A stretch of 64,000 bases of DNA from an uncultured Peptostreptococcaceae bacterium (GTDB lineage: Bacteria > Bacillota > Clostridia > Peptostreptococcales > Anaerovoracaceae). Location: contig CAJUQR010000001.1 of assembly GCA_910588185.1 (NCBI GenBank), positions 62,001 through 126,000 on the forward strand, in the 5' to 3' direction. Positions within the stretch are counted from its first letter, which is position 1. Each line of letters starts with the position of its first letter. A program made the translations under genes and the position numbers. The notes beneath the pieces were generated by a model. It was not told where the DNA came from and made no database searches. It saw nothing but the letters and a program-made list of their open reading frames with translations. Positions 24,757 through 32,498 of the stretch are shown here, one piece after another.

Positions 24757-25062
24757 CTAGTCTATTACAGCGCCCGTCTTCTTGGACACTCTTACTTTTT
24801 TATCATTTTCGATTTTATAGCCGACTCTTGCTGCCTGCTTTGTCTTTGAATCGTAAAGCATTACATTAGAAGCATCTATAGGACCTTCCATATGCTTGAT
24901 TTCAGCTGCTGACTTTTGAGTAGCCTTAGCGTGCTTTGTCTGCATATTTACGCCCTGTACGATTACTTTGTTTTCTTTAGGCATAGCTTTAAGAACCTTA
25001 CCGGTCTTGCCTTTATCCTTACCAGTGATTACTACCACTGTATCGTCTTTCTTTATACGCAT
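24757..25062 (-). CDS. rplX: 50S ribosomal protein L24
   Basis: Early-assembly large-subunit protein, 101 residues. The KOW motif lies at the N-terminus: DTVVVITGKDKGKTGKVLKA (7-26). Lies 11 bp after rplN. Confidence 0.98.
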   Translation of the reverse strand: MRIKKDDTVVVITGKDKGKTGKVLKAMPKENKVIVQGVNMQTKHAKATQKSAAEIKHMEGPIDASNVMLYDSKTKQAARVGYKIENDKKVRVSKKTGAVID

Positions 25063-25073
25063 CCTTACACCTC

Positions 25074-25448
25074 CTACAGTACTTCCGGTGCCAATGACAC
25101 GATCTTCATAAAGCCTTTTTCTCTCAGCTCTCTAGCAACCGGTCCGAAGATACGAGTTCCTACAGGGTTCTTATCTTCTTTATCTTTAATGATTACTGCA
25201 GCGTTTTGATCGAATTTAACATAGCTTCCGTCTGCTCTTTTGGCACCATGTTTAGTTCTTACCACTACAGCTTTCACAACGTCACCTTTTTTTACAACTC
25301 CGCCCGGAGTAGCTTCTTTAACTGCACATACGATTACGTCGCCGATATTTGCATACTGACGGCTTGTGCCTCCCAGGATACGGATACAAAGTAATTCCTT
25401 TGCTCCGGAATTGTCGGCAACTCTTAATCTAGTTTCTGTTTGAATCAT
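25074..25448 (-). CDS. rplN: 50S ribosomal protein L14
   Basis: Large-subunit protein forming an intersubunit bridge, 124 residues. It begins MIQTETRLRVADNSGAKELL and carries the block GDVVKAVVVRTK near 58-69. Lies 15 bp after rpsQ. Confidence 0.98.
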   Translation of the reverse strand: MIQTETRLRVADNSGAKELLCIRILGGTSRQYANIGDVIVCAVKEATPGGVVKKGDVVKAVVVRTKHGAKRADGSYVKFDQNAAVIIKDKEDKNPVGTRIFGPVARELREKGFMKIVSLAPEVL

Positions 25449-25463
25449 GATCTGGTGCCTCCT

Positions 25464-25724
25464 TTATTTAACCTTTTCAACGATGTTAACAAGTCTCCAT
25501 CTCTTATCTTTTGACAGAGGTCTTGTTTCCATAATTCTTACTTTATCGCCAATCTGGCATTCGTTGTTTTCATCGTGAGCTTTGACTTTTTTGGTTCTCT
25601 TCACGGCTTTTCCGTAAAGGGAATGTCTTACGAAGTCTTCGATGGCAACAACTACAGTCTTATCCATTTTGTCTGATACAACAACACCGACTTTAGTCTT
25701 TCTTCTGTTTCTTTCAACTGTCAT
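25464..25724 (-). CDS. rpsQ: 30S ribosomal protein S17
   Basis: An 86-residue OB-fold protein binding the 5' domain of 16S rRNA. GVVVSDKMDKTVVVAIEDF (13-31) and the C-terminal block RIMETRPLSKDKRWRLVNIV (64-83) are the family signatures. Lies 18 bp after rpmC. Confidence 0.98.
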   Translation of the reverse strand: MTVERNRRKTKVGVVVSDKMDKTVVVAIEDFVRHSLYGKAVKRTKKVKAHDENNECQIGDKVRIMETRPLSKDKRWRLVNIVEKVK

Positions 25725-25742
25725 ATTACATCCTCCTTTCTA

Positions 25743-25946
25743 TTAGCCCTGAACCGCTGCAAGTTCTTTTTCTCTGATGATAGTTTTAACTCTTGCAATG
25801 TCCTTTTTGAGCTCTCTCATCTTAACCGGATTTTCAAGCTGTCCAGTTGCGTGTTGGAATCTCAGGTTGAACAATTCTTTTTTCATCTTTGACAGCTCTA
25901 CATTAAGTTCTGTCTCAGTCATATCTCTCATTTTCTTTAATTCCAT
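25743..25946 (-). CDS. rpmC: 50S ribosomal protein L29
   Basis: A 67-residue two-helix protein at the peptide exit tunnel, with the signature LFNLRFQHATGQLENPVKMR (25-44). Its ATG shares one base with the rplP stop codon (TAATG), so translation is coupled. Confidence 0.98.
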   Translation of the reverse strand: MELKKMRDMTETELNVELSKMKKELFNLRFQHATGQLENPVKMRELKKDIARVKTIIREKELAAVQG

Positions 25947-26377
25947 TATGCTTCACCACCCTTTGCATCTTTTTCCTTGATGGCAAACTTACATTTAACC
26001 GGAAGTTTGTGGGAAGCGAGTCTCATAGCTTCTCTTGCTTTTTCTTCTGAAACTCCTTCGATTTCGAACATAACTCTGCCCGGTTTAACTACTGCTACCC
26101 AGTACTCAGGAGCACCTTTACCGGAACCCATACGTACTTCTGCAGGTTTCTTTGTTACCGACTTGTGTGGGAAAATTTTAATATATACTTTACCGCCTCT
26201 TTTGATAGATCTTGTCATGGCAATACGGGCTGCCTCGATCTGATTAGAGGTGATCCATCCACATTCTTGTGAAACTAATCCGTATGAACCGTAAGTAATT
26301 GTATTACCTTTGGTCGCTACGCCTTTCATTCTTCCTCTGTGAACTCTTCTGCGTTTAACGCGCTTTGGCATTAACAT
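25946..26377 (-). CDS. rplP: 50S ribosomal protein L16
   Basis: Large-subunit protein near the A-site tRNA, 143 residues. Opens MLMPKRVKRRRVHRGRMKG; the arginine-rich N-terminus and the block GKGAPEYWVAVVKPGRVMFE (84-103) are typical. The first of two ATGs (26377) is 10 nt from GGAGG. It overlaps rpmC by one base. Confidence 0.98.
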   Translation of the reverse strand: MLMPKRVKRRRVHRGRMKGVATKGNTITYGSYGLVSQECGWITSNQIEAARIAMTRSIKRGGKVYIKIFPHKSVTKKPAEVRMGSGKGAPEYWVAVVKPGRVMFEIEGVSEEKAREAMRLASHKLPVKCKFAIKEKDAKGGEA

Positions 26378-26405
26378 GGCTTAAGTTCCTCCTTTCCATA
26401 GTTGT

Positions 26406-27287
26406 TTAGTTCTCAGTGCTTGCAGCCTCTGCTGCAGGAGCCTGTTGTTCTGCTACTTGTGGCTCTGCCTTTGGTGCTTTTCTTACTCTAGGGTTTACAG
26501 CCTTAGGAGCTTCAGTTCTTTCACCTCTTGCAGGCTTTCCTCCCTGACGTTCACGTCTTTCGCCATTATCTCTGCGCTGACGTCTTTCACCGTCTTTTCT
26601 AGGTCTTCTTTCTCTCTTTTCACGCTTTTCTTCGCGAATAGAACTCTTAAGACCCTTGTCAAGAACTTCGCCGTGGTTAATCCAAACTTTTACGCCTATC
26701 TTGCCGTAAGTTGTATCTGCTTCAGCAAAGCCGTAGTCGATGTCTGCTCTCAATGTATGGAGAGGAACATTACCTTCACTGTATTTTTCGCTTCTTGCAA
26801 TTTCAGCTCCGCCAAGTCTTCCGGATACTGTTACCTTAATACCCTTAGCCCCTGACTTCATAGTTCTTCCGATAGCCTGCTTCATAGCTCTTCTGAAAGA
26901 AACACGTCTTTCAAGTGCCTGTGCAATGCTCTCAGCTGTCAGCTGTGAATCAAGTTCTGACTTTCTTACTTCTTCTATAGAAATTTCAACTTCTTTACCA
27001 GTAATCTTTTTTAAGTCCTTTTTAAGAGCTTCAATTCCGTCTCCAGCTCTTCCGATTACCATACCAGGCTTTGCTGTAAGAACAGTAACTCTTATTTTAT
27101 TTTCTGCTGCTCTTTCAATAAGAACTTTTGAAACACCGGCTACATATAATTTTTTCTTTACATATTCTCTTACTTTTTTATCTTCTGCAAGGAAATTTGC
27201 AAAGTTCTTTTTATCTGCATACCATTTAGATTCCCAGTCTTTTATAACGCCCACTCTTAAACCATGTGGACTAACCTTCTGACCCAT
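26406..27287 (-). CDS. rpsC: 30S ribosomal protein S3 with long charged C-terminal tail
   Basis: mRNA-entry protein of the 30S head. The type-2 KH domain (about 38-107, with GMVIGRAGDGIEALKKDLKK) and the C-terminal S3 domain up to KVWINHGEVL (about 202-211) are normal. After about residue 215 comes a tail of roughly 75 residues, first very rich in Arg/Lys/Glu (REEKREKRERRPRKDGERRQ) and then in Ala/Pro/Glu, giving 293 residues against the usual 210-230. The tail is low-complexity and probably disordered. Lies 16 bp after rplV. Confidence 0.97.
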   Translation of the reverse strand: MGQKVSPHGLRVGVIKDWESKWYADKKNFANFLAEDKKVREYVKKKLYVAGVSKVLIERAAENKIRVTVLTAKPGMVIGRAGDGIEALKKDLKKITGKEVEISIEEVRKSELDSQLTAESIAQALERRVSFRRAMKQAIGRTMKSGAKGIKVTVSGRLGGAEIARSEKYSEGNVPLHTLRADIDYGFAEADTTYGKIGVKVWINHGEVLDKGLKSSIREEKREKRERRPRKDGERRQRRDNGERRERQGGKPARGERTEAPKAVNPRVRKAPKAEPQVAEQQAPAAEAASTEN

Positions 27288-27303
27288 TAATGAACCTCCT
27301 ATC

Positions 27304-27645
27304 TTATTCCTTTTCTTTTAAAGTTACGCCTACATGGCTTGATCTCTTTAAGATCAGCGATGCGCTACCACGTGAACCGGCTCTCCATCTTTTCATTGTA
27401 GGGCCTTGGTTTGCGTATATTTCTGCAACGTATAAATTGTCCGGATTCATATCAAAGTTATTTTCAGCGTTTGCTGCTGCTGACATAACAACTTTTTCTA
27501 CGATCTGTGAACCTTTGCCCGGGGTGAACTTTAAAATGTTCAATGCCTCGTTTAAGTCCTTACCTCTTACTAAGTCTGTAACAGGTTTCAGCTTGATAGG
27601 AGACATTCTTACATATTTAGCAACTGCTTTTGCTTCCATCTTCAT
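27304..27645 (-). CDS. rplV: 50S ribosomal protein L22
   Basis: Lines the exit tunnel; 113 residues. The signature block near the C-terminus, YANQGPTMKRWRAGSRGSAS (74-93), includes the start of the long hairpin, although the hairpin tip is shorter than in E. coli. Lies 11 bp after rpsS. Confidence 0.98.
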   Translation of the reverse strand: MKMEAKAVAKYVRMSPIKLKPVTDLVRGKDLNEALNILKFTPGKGSQIVEKVVMSAAANAENNFDMNPDNLYVAEIYANQGPTMKRWRAGSRGSASLILKRSSHVGVTLKEKE

Positions 27646-27656
27646 GTTCTCCTTTC

Positions 27657-27938
27657 TTATCTCTTAACCTTTGAAGACTTATCGGCAGCATGGCCTCTGT
27701 AGTTTCTGGTTGGAGCAAATTCTCCAAGTCTGTGTCCTACCATGTCTTCTGTAATATATACAGGAACGTGCTTCTTGCCGTCGTGTACTGCGATGGTATG
27801 TCCCACCATCTGTGGGAATATTGTTGATGGTCTTGACCATGTCTTTATGACTTTCTTTTCGTTAGCTGCATTCATCTCATCAATAGCTTTAAGCAGCTTT
27901 GCATTCACGAAAGGGCCTTTTTTAAGTGATCTACCCAT
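27657..27938 (-). CDS. rpsS: 30S ribosomal protein S19
   Basis: Small-subunit head protein contacting S13, 93 residues. Opens MGRSLKKGPFVNAKLLKAID, and contains GHTIAVHDGKKHVPVYITED (46-65). Lies 18 bp after rplB. Confidence 0.98.
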   Translation of the reverse strand: MGRSLKKGPFVNAKLLKAIDEMNAANEKKVIKTWSRPSTIFPQMVGHTIAVHDGKKHVPVYITEDMVGHRLGEFAPTRNYRGHAADKSSKVKR

Positions 27939-27956
27939 TAGTTTTGCTCCTTCCTA

Positions 27957-28790
27957 TTATTTTTCATTTCTTCTCTTTACGATATATTGATTTGAAGCTT
28001 TATTCTTCTTTCTTGTCTTATATCCAAGTGCAGGTTTACCCCAAGGAGTAACAGGACTCTTACGTCCAACAGGCGCTCTGCCTTCACCACCGCCGTGTGG
28101 GTGATCGTTAGGGTTCATTACAGAACCTCTTACTGTAGGTCTTATGCCCATATGTCTCTTTCTGCCTGCTTTACCTATCTGGATATTTGAATGGTCAGCA
28201 TTGCCGACTTCTCCAATAGTAGCTCTGCATCTCATGCTTACTTTTCTAACTTCGCCGGAAGGAAGTCTTACCTGTGCGTAATCACCTTCTTTAGCCATTA
28301 GCTGTGCGCCGTTTCCTGCTGATCTTGCAAGCTGACCGCCTTTACCTGGCTTAAGTTCTATATTGTGGATTACTGTACCAACCGGAATGTTTGCGATTGG
28401 AAGTGCATTTCCTACTACGATATCTGCATCAGGTCCAGATACGATTACCTGACCAACTTCTAATTTGTTTGGTGCGATGATGTATCTCTTTTCACCGTCT
28501 GCATAAGCGATTAATGCAATGTTAGCACTTCTGTTCGGGTCATATTCGATAGTCTTAACTGTTCCCGGAACATCGTCTTTATTTCTCTTAAAATCGATAA
28601 TTCTGTATTTTGGTCTTGTGCCGCCACCTTTATGTCTTACAGTTATCTTACCTCTGTTGTTTCTTCCTGAATGCTTCTTCAGAGTGACAGTCAGTGATTT
28701 TTCAGGGGTGCTTGTTGTAATCTCTTCAAATGTGGAGACAGTCATTCCTCTAAGACCAGGAGTAGTTGGATTGTATTTTCTAATTCCCAT
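27957..28790 (-). CDS. rplB: 50S ribosomal protein L2
   Basis: Core protein of the peptidyl transferase region, 277 residues. RNNRGKITVRHKGGG (44-58) and the C-terminal block VMNPNDHPHGGGEGRAPVGR (224-243), which includes the conserved histidine, are intact. Lies 17 bp after rplW. Confidence 0.98.
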   Translation of the reverse strand: MGIRKYNPTTPGLRGMTVSTFEEITTSTPEKSLTVTLKKHSGRNNRGKITVRHKGGGTRPKYRIIDFKRNKDDVPGTVKTIEYDPNRSANIALIAYADGEKRYIIAPNKLEVGQVIVSGPDADIVVGNALPIANIPVGTVIHNIELKPGKGGQLARSAGNGAQLMAKEGDYAQVRLPSGEVRKVSMRCRATIGEVGNADHSNIQIGKAGRKRHMGIRPTVRGSVMNPNDHPHGGGEGRAPVGRKSPVTPWGKPALGYKTRKKNKASNQYIVKRRNEK

Positions 28791-28807
28791 TATTTGCTAC
28801 CTCCTAA

Positions 28808-29098
28808 TTATAGTCCCTGGAAGAATTCAATCTCTTTGCTCTTATCAGTAAGAGTAACGATTGCTTTTTTATAAGCAGAAGTTCTGCCTACATTTCTTCC
28901 CATTCTTTTAACTTTACCGTCGTAATTCATGATATTTACTTTAGCAACTTCTACGCCGAAGATTTCTTCTACAGCAAGCTTAACCTGTGTCTTGTTTGCG
29001 TCTGTTGCAACTTTGAATGTGTACTTTTTGTCCTGAGCAACATCCATACTCTGTTCGGAAATAACCGGTTCCAGGACGATATCATATGCTGTCTTCAT
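28808..29098 (-). CDS. rplW: 50S ribosomal protein L23
   Basis: Docking protein at the tunnel exit for SRP and trigger factor, 96 residues, with KYTFKVATDANKTQVKLAVE (25-44). Its start overlaps the rplD stop by one base (TAATG). Confidence 0.98.
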   Translation of the reverse strand: MKTAYDIVLEPVISEQSMDVAQDKKYTFKVATDANKTQVKLAVEEIFGVEVAKVNIMNYDGKVKRMGRNVGRTSAYKKAIVTLTDKSKEIEFFQGL

Positions 29099-29721
29099 TA
29101 CAGGTACACCTCCTCAATCTTTCTTACTGCATCCTGAGTCAGAATAAGGCTTGTGTGGTTTACCATTTCGTAAACGTTCATTGTACCTACAAGAGCTGTT
29201 CTTACTCCAGGAATGTTTGCTGCGGATTTAACTACTGTTTCGTCCTTTTCAGCTGTTACGATTAAAGCCTTCTTTGCAGCTTTAACATTTGCAAGCACCT
29301 TAATCATTTCTTTTGTCTTAGGTGCATCGAATTTTAATTCATCTAATATGATTATTTCTTTTTCAGCTACCTTTGAAGAAAGCACTGACTTCATTGCCAG
29401 TCTTCTTAACTTCTTAGGAAGTGTATATCTATAATCTCTTGGCTTTGGAGCGAATACGATTCCGCCTCCAACCTGTGAAGGGTCTGTCGAGCTTCCCTGT
29501 CTATGACGGCCAGTTCCTTTCTGTCTGAAAGGCTTACGTCCGCCTCCTCTTACTTCGCCTCTAGTCTTTGCAGACTGTGTACCCTGTCTCTGGTTAGCCA
29601 GATAGTTCTTAACTACTGCGTGAACTGCGAATTCGTTTGGAGTTATTGCGAAGATTTCATCTTTTAATTCGATTGATCCAGCTTCAGCTCCTGCCATGTT
29701 TAGCATTGTTACTTTTGCCAT
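29098..29721 (-). CDS. rplD: 50S ribosomal protein L4
   Basis: Tunnel protein of 207 residues; in E. coli and Bacillus it also represses the S10 operon by binding its leader. The tunnel loop GEVRGGGRKPFRQKGTGRHR (55-74) is intact. Given the structured leader upstream of rpsJ, L4-mediated control is plausible here too, but is inferred. Lies 25 bp after rplC. Confidence 0.98.
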   Translation of the reverse strand: MAKVTMLNMAGAEAGSIELKDEIFAITPNEFAVHAVVKNYLANQRQGTQSAKTRGEVRGGGRKPFRQKGTGRHRQGSSTDPSQVGGGIVFAPKPRDYRYTLPKKLRRLAMKSVLSSKVAEKEIIILDELKFDAPKTKEMIKVLANVKAAKKALIVTAEKDETVVKSAANIPGVRTALVGTMNVYEMVNHTSLILTQDAVRKIEEVYL

Positions 29722-29746
29722 TTTTGCTTCCTCCTTCCCTCAGTTC

Positions 29747-30382
29747 CTATTTGTCCTGACCTTTAACTGCGTACTGAACGCGAACCAGTCCGCCTTTGTT
29801 TCCCGGTACTGCGCCCTTAACCAGCATAAGGTTTCTATCTTCAATAACTTTTACCAGTACTACGTTCTGTACTGTAACGGTTTCTCTACCCATTCTTCCA
29901 GGGCCTGCGTTGCCCTTGAATACTCTTGAAGGGTAAGTACCTGCTGCAAGACCTCCAGGAAGTCTCTTATGCTTTGAACCGTGAGTCATAGGACCTCTGT
30001 GATGTCCATGTCTCTTAATGTTACCCTGAGTACCCTTACCTTTTGATACGCCCGTAACGTCCAGCTTTTTACCTTCTTCGAATTCTGCAACAGTTATTAC
30101 CTGTCCCAATTCGTAGGTTTCGCCTTCTTCTACTCTGAATTCAGCAAGATACTTCTTTGTAACGACACCTGCTTTTGCAAAATGTCCTGTTAACGGCTTG
30201 TTAACTCTCTGTGGCTTTTGATCTTCAAAGCCAACCTGTACAGCATTATATCCGTCAGTTTCAACTGTCTTAATCTGAGTTACTACTTCCGGACCTGCTT
30301 CGATTACTGTCACAGGAATCACATTTCCTGATTCATCGAAGATCTGGGTCATTCCCAGCTTCTTACCTAAGATTGCTTTCAT
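29747..30382 (-). CDS. rplC: 50S ribosomal protein L3
   Basis: Early-assembly protein reaching the peptidyl transferase centre, 211 residues. The ATG at 30382 has GGAGG 7 nt upstream, and MKAILGKKLGMTQIFDESGN is the family start; the open frame extends 54 bases further upstream, but into palindromic spacer without a ribosome binding site. The block HGHHRGPMTHGSKHKRLPGG (about 126-145) includes the conserved core loop. Confidence 0.97.
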   Translation of the reverse strand: MKAILGKKLGMTQIFDESGNVIPVTVIEAGPEVVTQIKTVETDGYNAVQVGFEDQKPQRVNKPLTGHFAKAGVVTKKYLAEFRVEEGETYELGQVITVAEFEEGKKLDVTGVSKGKGTQGNIKRHGHHRGPMTHGSKHKRLPGGLAAGTYPSRVFKGNAGPGRMGRETVTVQNVVLVKVIEDRNLMLVKGAVPGNKGGLVRVQYAVKGQDK

Positions 30383-30742
30383 ATTTTTCCTCCATAATCT
30401 TACATTGGAACGCTCTGGTTTGGCATTTAGCATCATGCCCCGCTCACACAGGAGAGCTTTAGGGCGTGCCCTCTCATGCGTTCTTACTAAGGGAGTGTTC
30501 CCTTCTTACTTGTCTTTTTCGTGATTGCTGTGTTGAAGCCCTATCCCCGATTTCTACAAGAAATCGCCGGAAGGTCTCATGCGAGAAACGCCCAAGTCTC
30601 TGATTTAGCTGCGTTTTACCGCTCCGCTCACTTCTTCGATGTTCACTCACACAAGTGCGTTCCGTTTCTCAAAACTCGCACGCCTTGCATTCCCGAAAAA
30701 ATCCTGCGTAATCAATTACGCTTTACTTGTCGGCTTTGCCGA
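30383..30742 (-). other. Hairpin-rich 360-nt spacer between rpsJ and rplC
   Basis: Non-coding spacer inside the operon, richer in G+C than the genes around it. Perfect short hairpins follow one another: TCGGC/GCCGA (30730-30742), GCGTAAT/ATTACGC (30706-30721), CGATTTC/GAAATCG (30548-30566), AAGGGA/TCCCTT (30489-30504), GGGC/GCCC (30462-30471, inside GAGA/TCTC arms). No terminator-type T-run follows any of them on the minus strand. Translations in all frames look like non-coding composition. Confidence 0.75.
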
Positions 30743-31054
30743 TTACAGCTTAATTTCGATATCAACGCCTGCAGGTAAGTCTAACTTTGTAAGTGCGTCT
30801 GTAGTCTTCAAAGTTGCATTTGTAATATCGATCAGTCTCTTGTGAGTTCTCTGTTCGAACTGTTCTCTTGAGTCTTTATACTTGTGTACGGCTCTTAAGA
30901 TTGTTACAACTTCTTTTTCAGTAGGTAGCGGAATAGGTCCAGAAACATCTGCGCCTGTTTTCTTTGCTGTCTCTACGATTTTGGCTGCTGACTGATCTAA
31001 CAAAGCGTGATCATAAGCCTTCAGTTTGATTCTGATTTTCTGCAATTCGCTCAT
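30743..31054 (-). CDS. rpsJ: 30S ribosomal protein S10 (NusE)
   Basis: Small-subunit head protein of 103 residues, also the NusE antitermination factor. The ATG at 31054 has AGGAGG 8 nt upstream and gives the normal start MSELQKIRIKLKAYDHALLD; an upstream extension of 44 residues is rejected because it runs through hairpins of the leader. First gene of the S10 operon. Confidence 0.98.
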   Translation of the reverse strand: MSELQKIRIKLKAYDHALLDQSAAKIVETAKKTGADVSGPIPLPTEKEVVTILRAVHKYKDSREQFEQRTHKRLIDITNATLKTTDALTKLDLPAGVDIEIKL

Positions 31055-31293
31055 TTTCGTCCTCCTAAATTTTTTTGTACTGTTTTCGCTATGCTTGTAC
31101 AAGGGGTTCAATTGCCTTGTTTTCAACGTGTACAGTGGTTTTGCTTGCTTCGTACACGTCGCCGTGTGTTTTATATTTTTACCCACACCGCAAAAACTAG
31201 GCGAATCCCTCCGCCCTCATCAAGTGAGGACATTCTCGGCGGAAATTACCTGATAGCTCAGCAACTTCCCGCTTCATCGCCTTTTTCACAAGC
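31055..31293 (-). promoter_or_regulatory. Structured S10-operon leader
   Basis: About 240 nt between the predicted start and rpsJ. Reading on the minus strand: a bulged hairpin with CCTCA/TGAGG inside CCGCC/GGCGG arms (about 31208-31242); then ACACG-GCGA-CGTGT (31167-31154), whose 3' half also pairs in the competing hairpin of CGTGTAC and GTACACG (31158-31152 with 31133-31127); then TTGTAC/GTACAA (31102-31097 with 31080-31075), followed closely by T/A-rich sequence and the ribosome binding site. This arrangement suits control by a ribosomal protein such as L4, which is inferred. Confidence 0.6.
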
Positions 31294-31299
31294 TATTTA

Positions 31300-31328
31300 A
31301 GTATATATTATCTGTCAAATTAATGCAA
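31300..31328 (-). promoter_or_regulatory. Promoter of the S10 operon
   Basis: Minus strand TTGCAT (31328-31323), 17-bp spacer, TATACT (31305-31300). Flanked upstream by an AT-rich run. The predicted start near 31293 leaves the structured leader intact. Confidence 0.65.
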
Positions 31329-31817
31329 GTTATTTTTTTATATTTTTTAAAGTTTTTTTGAAGTATAAACACAGTATTTGCAAGGGCTTTAAGTCGTGTT
31401 ATCTGCACACTTTTCCTAGCGTTTGTTTTTTGACGCTTTTAGTGTTATCTTTAATTCCCTTGATACATATCGCACCTGTCAATTTCCTTTCAAAATGCAA
31501 ACCCATTAAGATATTTTGTGCTATTGCAAATAAAACCTTATATTTAAACATCTGTGTTGTCATTTTTTATAATAAGCTCTGAAAAAGACAACAAATTCAG
31601 CTTAAAATTAATAATTTCAATGTCAAAATTCGTCGAACAATGTCGTATGTTGTATGTATACATAAAAATTTTTCAAAAAGCCAACGAATTTCGCCAAAAT
31701 TGTTGGCTGAATATCTTAATATAATAAAATTGTACAACACAATATGGAACATGCTTTACATGAAAAAATCATCATGTTATACTTACTATCAAGTTTCAAA
31801 GAAGGGATTGATGACAG
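31329..31817. other. Divergent intergenic region between rpsJ and the TetR gene
   Basis: About 490 bp, AT-rich and without genes. It holds, left to right: A/T tracts upstream of the S10 promoter; four decamers in phase starting at 31621 (TGTCAAAATT, CGTCGAACAA, TGTCGTATGT, TGTATGTATA); a 12-bp hairpin at 31680-31707 (GCCAAC..GTTGGC) that on the minus strand is followed by TTTTT; and the TetR promoter. Confidence 0.6.
31755..31783 (+). promoter_or_regulatory. Promoter and candidate operator of the TetR operon
   Basis: TTTACA (31755-31760), 17-bp spacer, TATACT (31778-31783). The spacer contains the palindrome ATGA-AAAAA-TCAT (31760-31772), and AACATG (31748-31753) is mirrored by CATGTT (31773-31778). 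Either could be the binding site of the downstream regulator. Confidence 0.6.
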
Positions 31818-32375
31818 ATGGCAAACTTTACATCAAAGGCAATAAAAGAGTCTTTCATTAAGCTCTTAAATGAAAAGCCTATGAATAAAATCAGTGTAAA
31901 AGATATCGTTGAAGACTGCGGAATAAACCGCAACTCATTTTATTATCATTTTCAGGACATTCCGGCGCTTTTAGAAGAAATCGTCGAAGATGAGGCTGCT
32001 GCTATTATTGAAAAATATCCGTCAATTAACACACTAGACGAATGCTTTCATACAGCCTTTGAATTTGCACTAAAAAACAAAAGAGCCACATTTCACATTT
32101 ATAAGTCCGTAAACCGGGATTTCTTCGAAAACGGACTTATGAAACTATGTGAATATGTGGTAAGTACATACATAAACACGGCGTTTTCCGAAGCAAATGT
32201 AAACAATAAAGATAAAGAAATTCTTATAAGATTTATAAAATGCGAATGTTTCGGACTAGTCATAGAATGGCTCAACAGCGGTATGCCTGATGACGCCATA
32301 AACGATTTACTCAGAATCACAGAACTTTGCAAGGGATTATCTGAGGAACTGATTCGCAGAAGTCAAAACGTATAA
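31818..32375 (+). CDS. TetR-family transcriptional regulator
   Basis: A 185-residue one-component repressor. The N-terminal helix-turn-helix (about 5-50) shows ISVKDIVEDCGINRNSFYYH (25-44), the typical TetR recognition helix pattern. The C-terminal ligand domain is about 130 residues and is not assigned to a ligand class. GAAGGG precedes the ATG at a longish spacing. It probably represses itself and the DUF308-MMPL-heptad-repeat genes downstream, although a terminator-like hairpin at 32422-32444 lies between them. Confidence 0.9.
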   Translation: MANFTSKAIKESFIKLLNEKPMNKISVKDIVEDCGINRNSFYYHFQDIPALLEEIVEDEAAAIIEKYPSINTLDECFHTAFEFALKNKRATFHIYKSVNRDFFENGLMKLCEYVVSTYINTAFSEANVNNKDKEILIRFIKCECFGLVIEWLNSGMPDDAINDLLRITELCKGLSEELIRRSQNV

Positions 32376-32421
32376 TTATAATACTTTATTTTAGGCACAA
32401 TTAACCTTATGCCCAATTTTA

Positions 32422-32455
32422 GGTCAGCTTACAATAGGCTGACCATTTTTATTTT
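32422..32455 (+). terminator. Terminator after the TetR gene
   Basis: GGTCAGC (32422-32428) pairs with GCTGACC (32438-32444), then ATTTTTATTTTTTT. It could attenuate read-through into the transporter genes. Confidence 0.85.
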
Positions 32456-32498
32456 TTTGTTAAGAGCATAGAATGTGTTCATAAAGGAGGTCGGTTTT

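Noticed and set aside
24357..24869. 170-codon plus-strand frame opposite rplE and rplX
   Set aside because: Crosses two real genes on the other strand and lacks a ribosome binding site.
26740..27282. 180-codon plus-strand frame opposite rpsC
   Set aside because: Antisense shadow of a conserved ribosomal protein gene; no start signal.
30521..30778. 85-codon plus-strand reading frame
   Set aside because: It is antisense to the hairpin-rich rpsJ-rplC spacer, has no ribosome binding site and no family-like sequence.
31055..31186. N-terminal extension of S10 starting at 31186
   Set aside because: The extra 44 codons run through leader hairpins and have no ribosome binding site; the start at 31054 is well supported.
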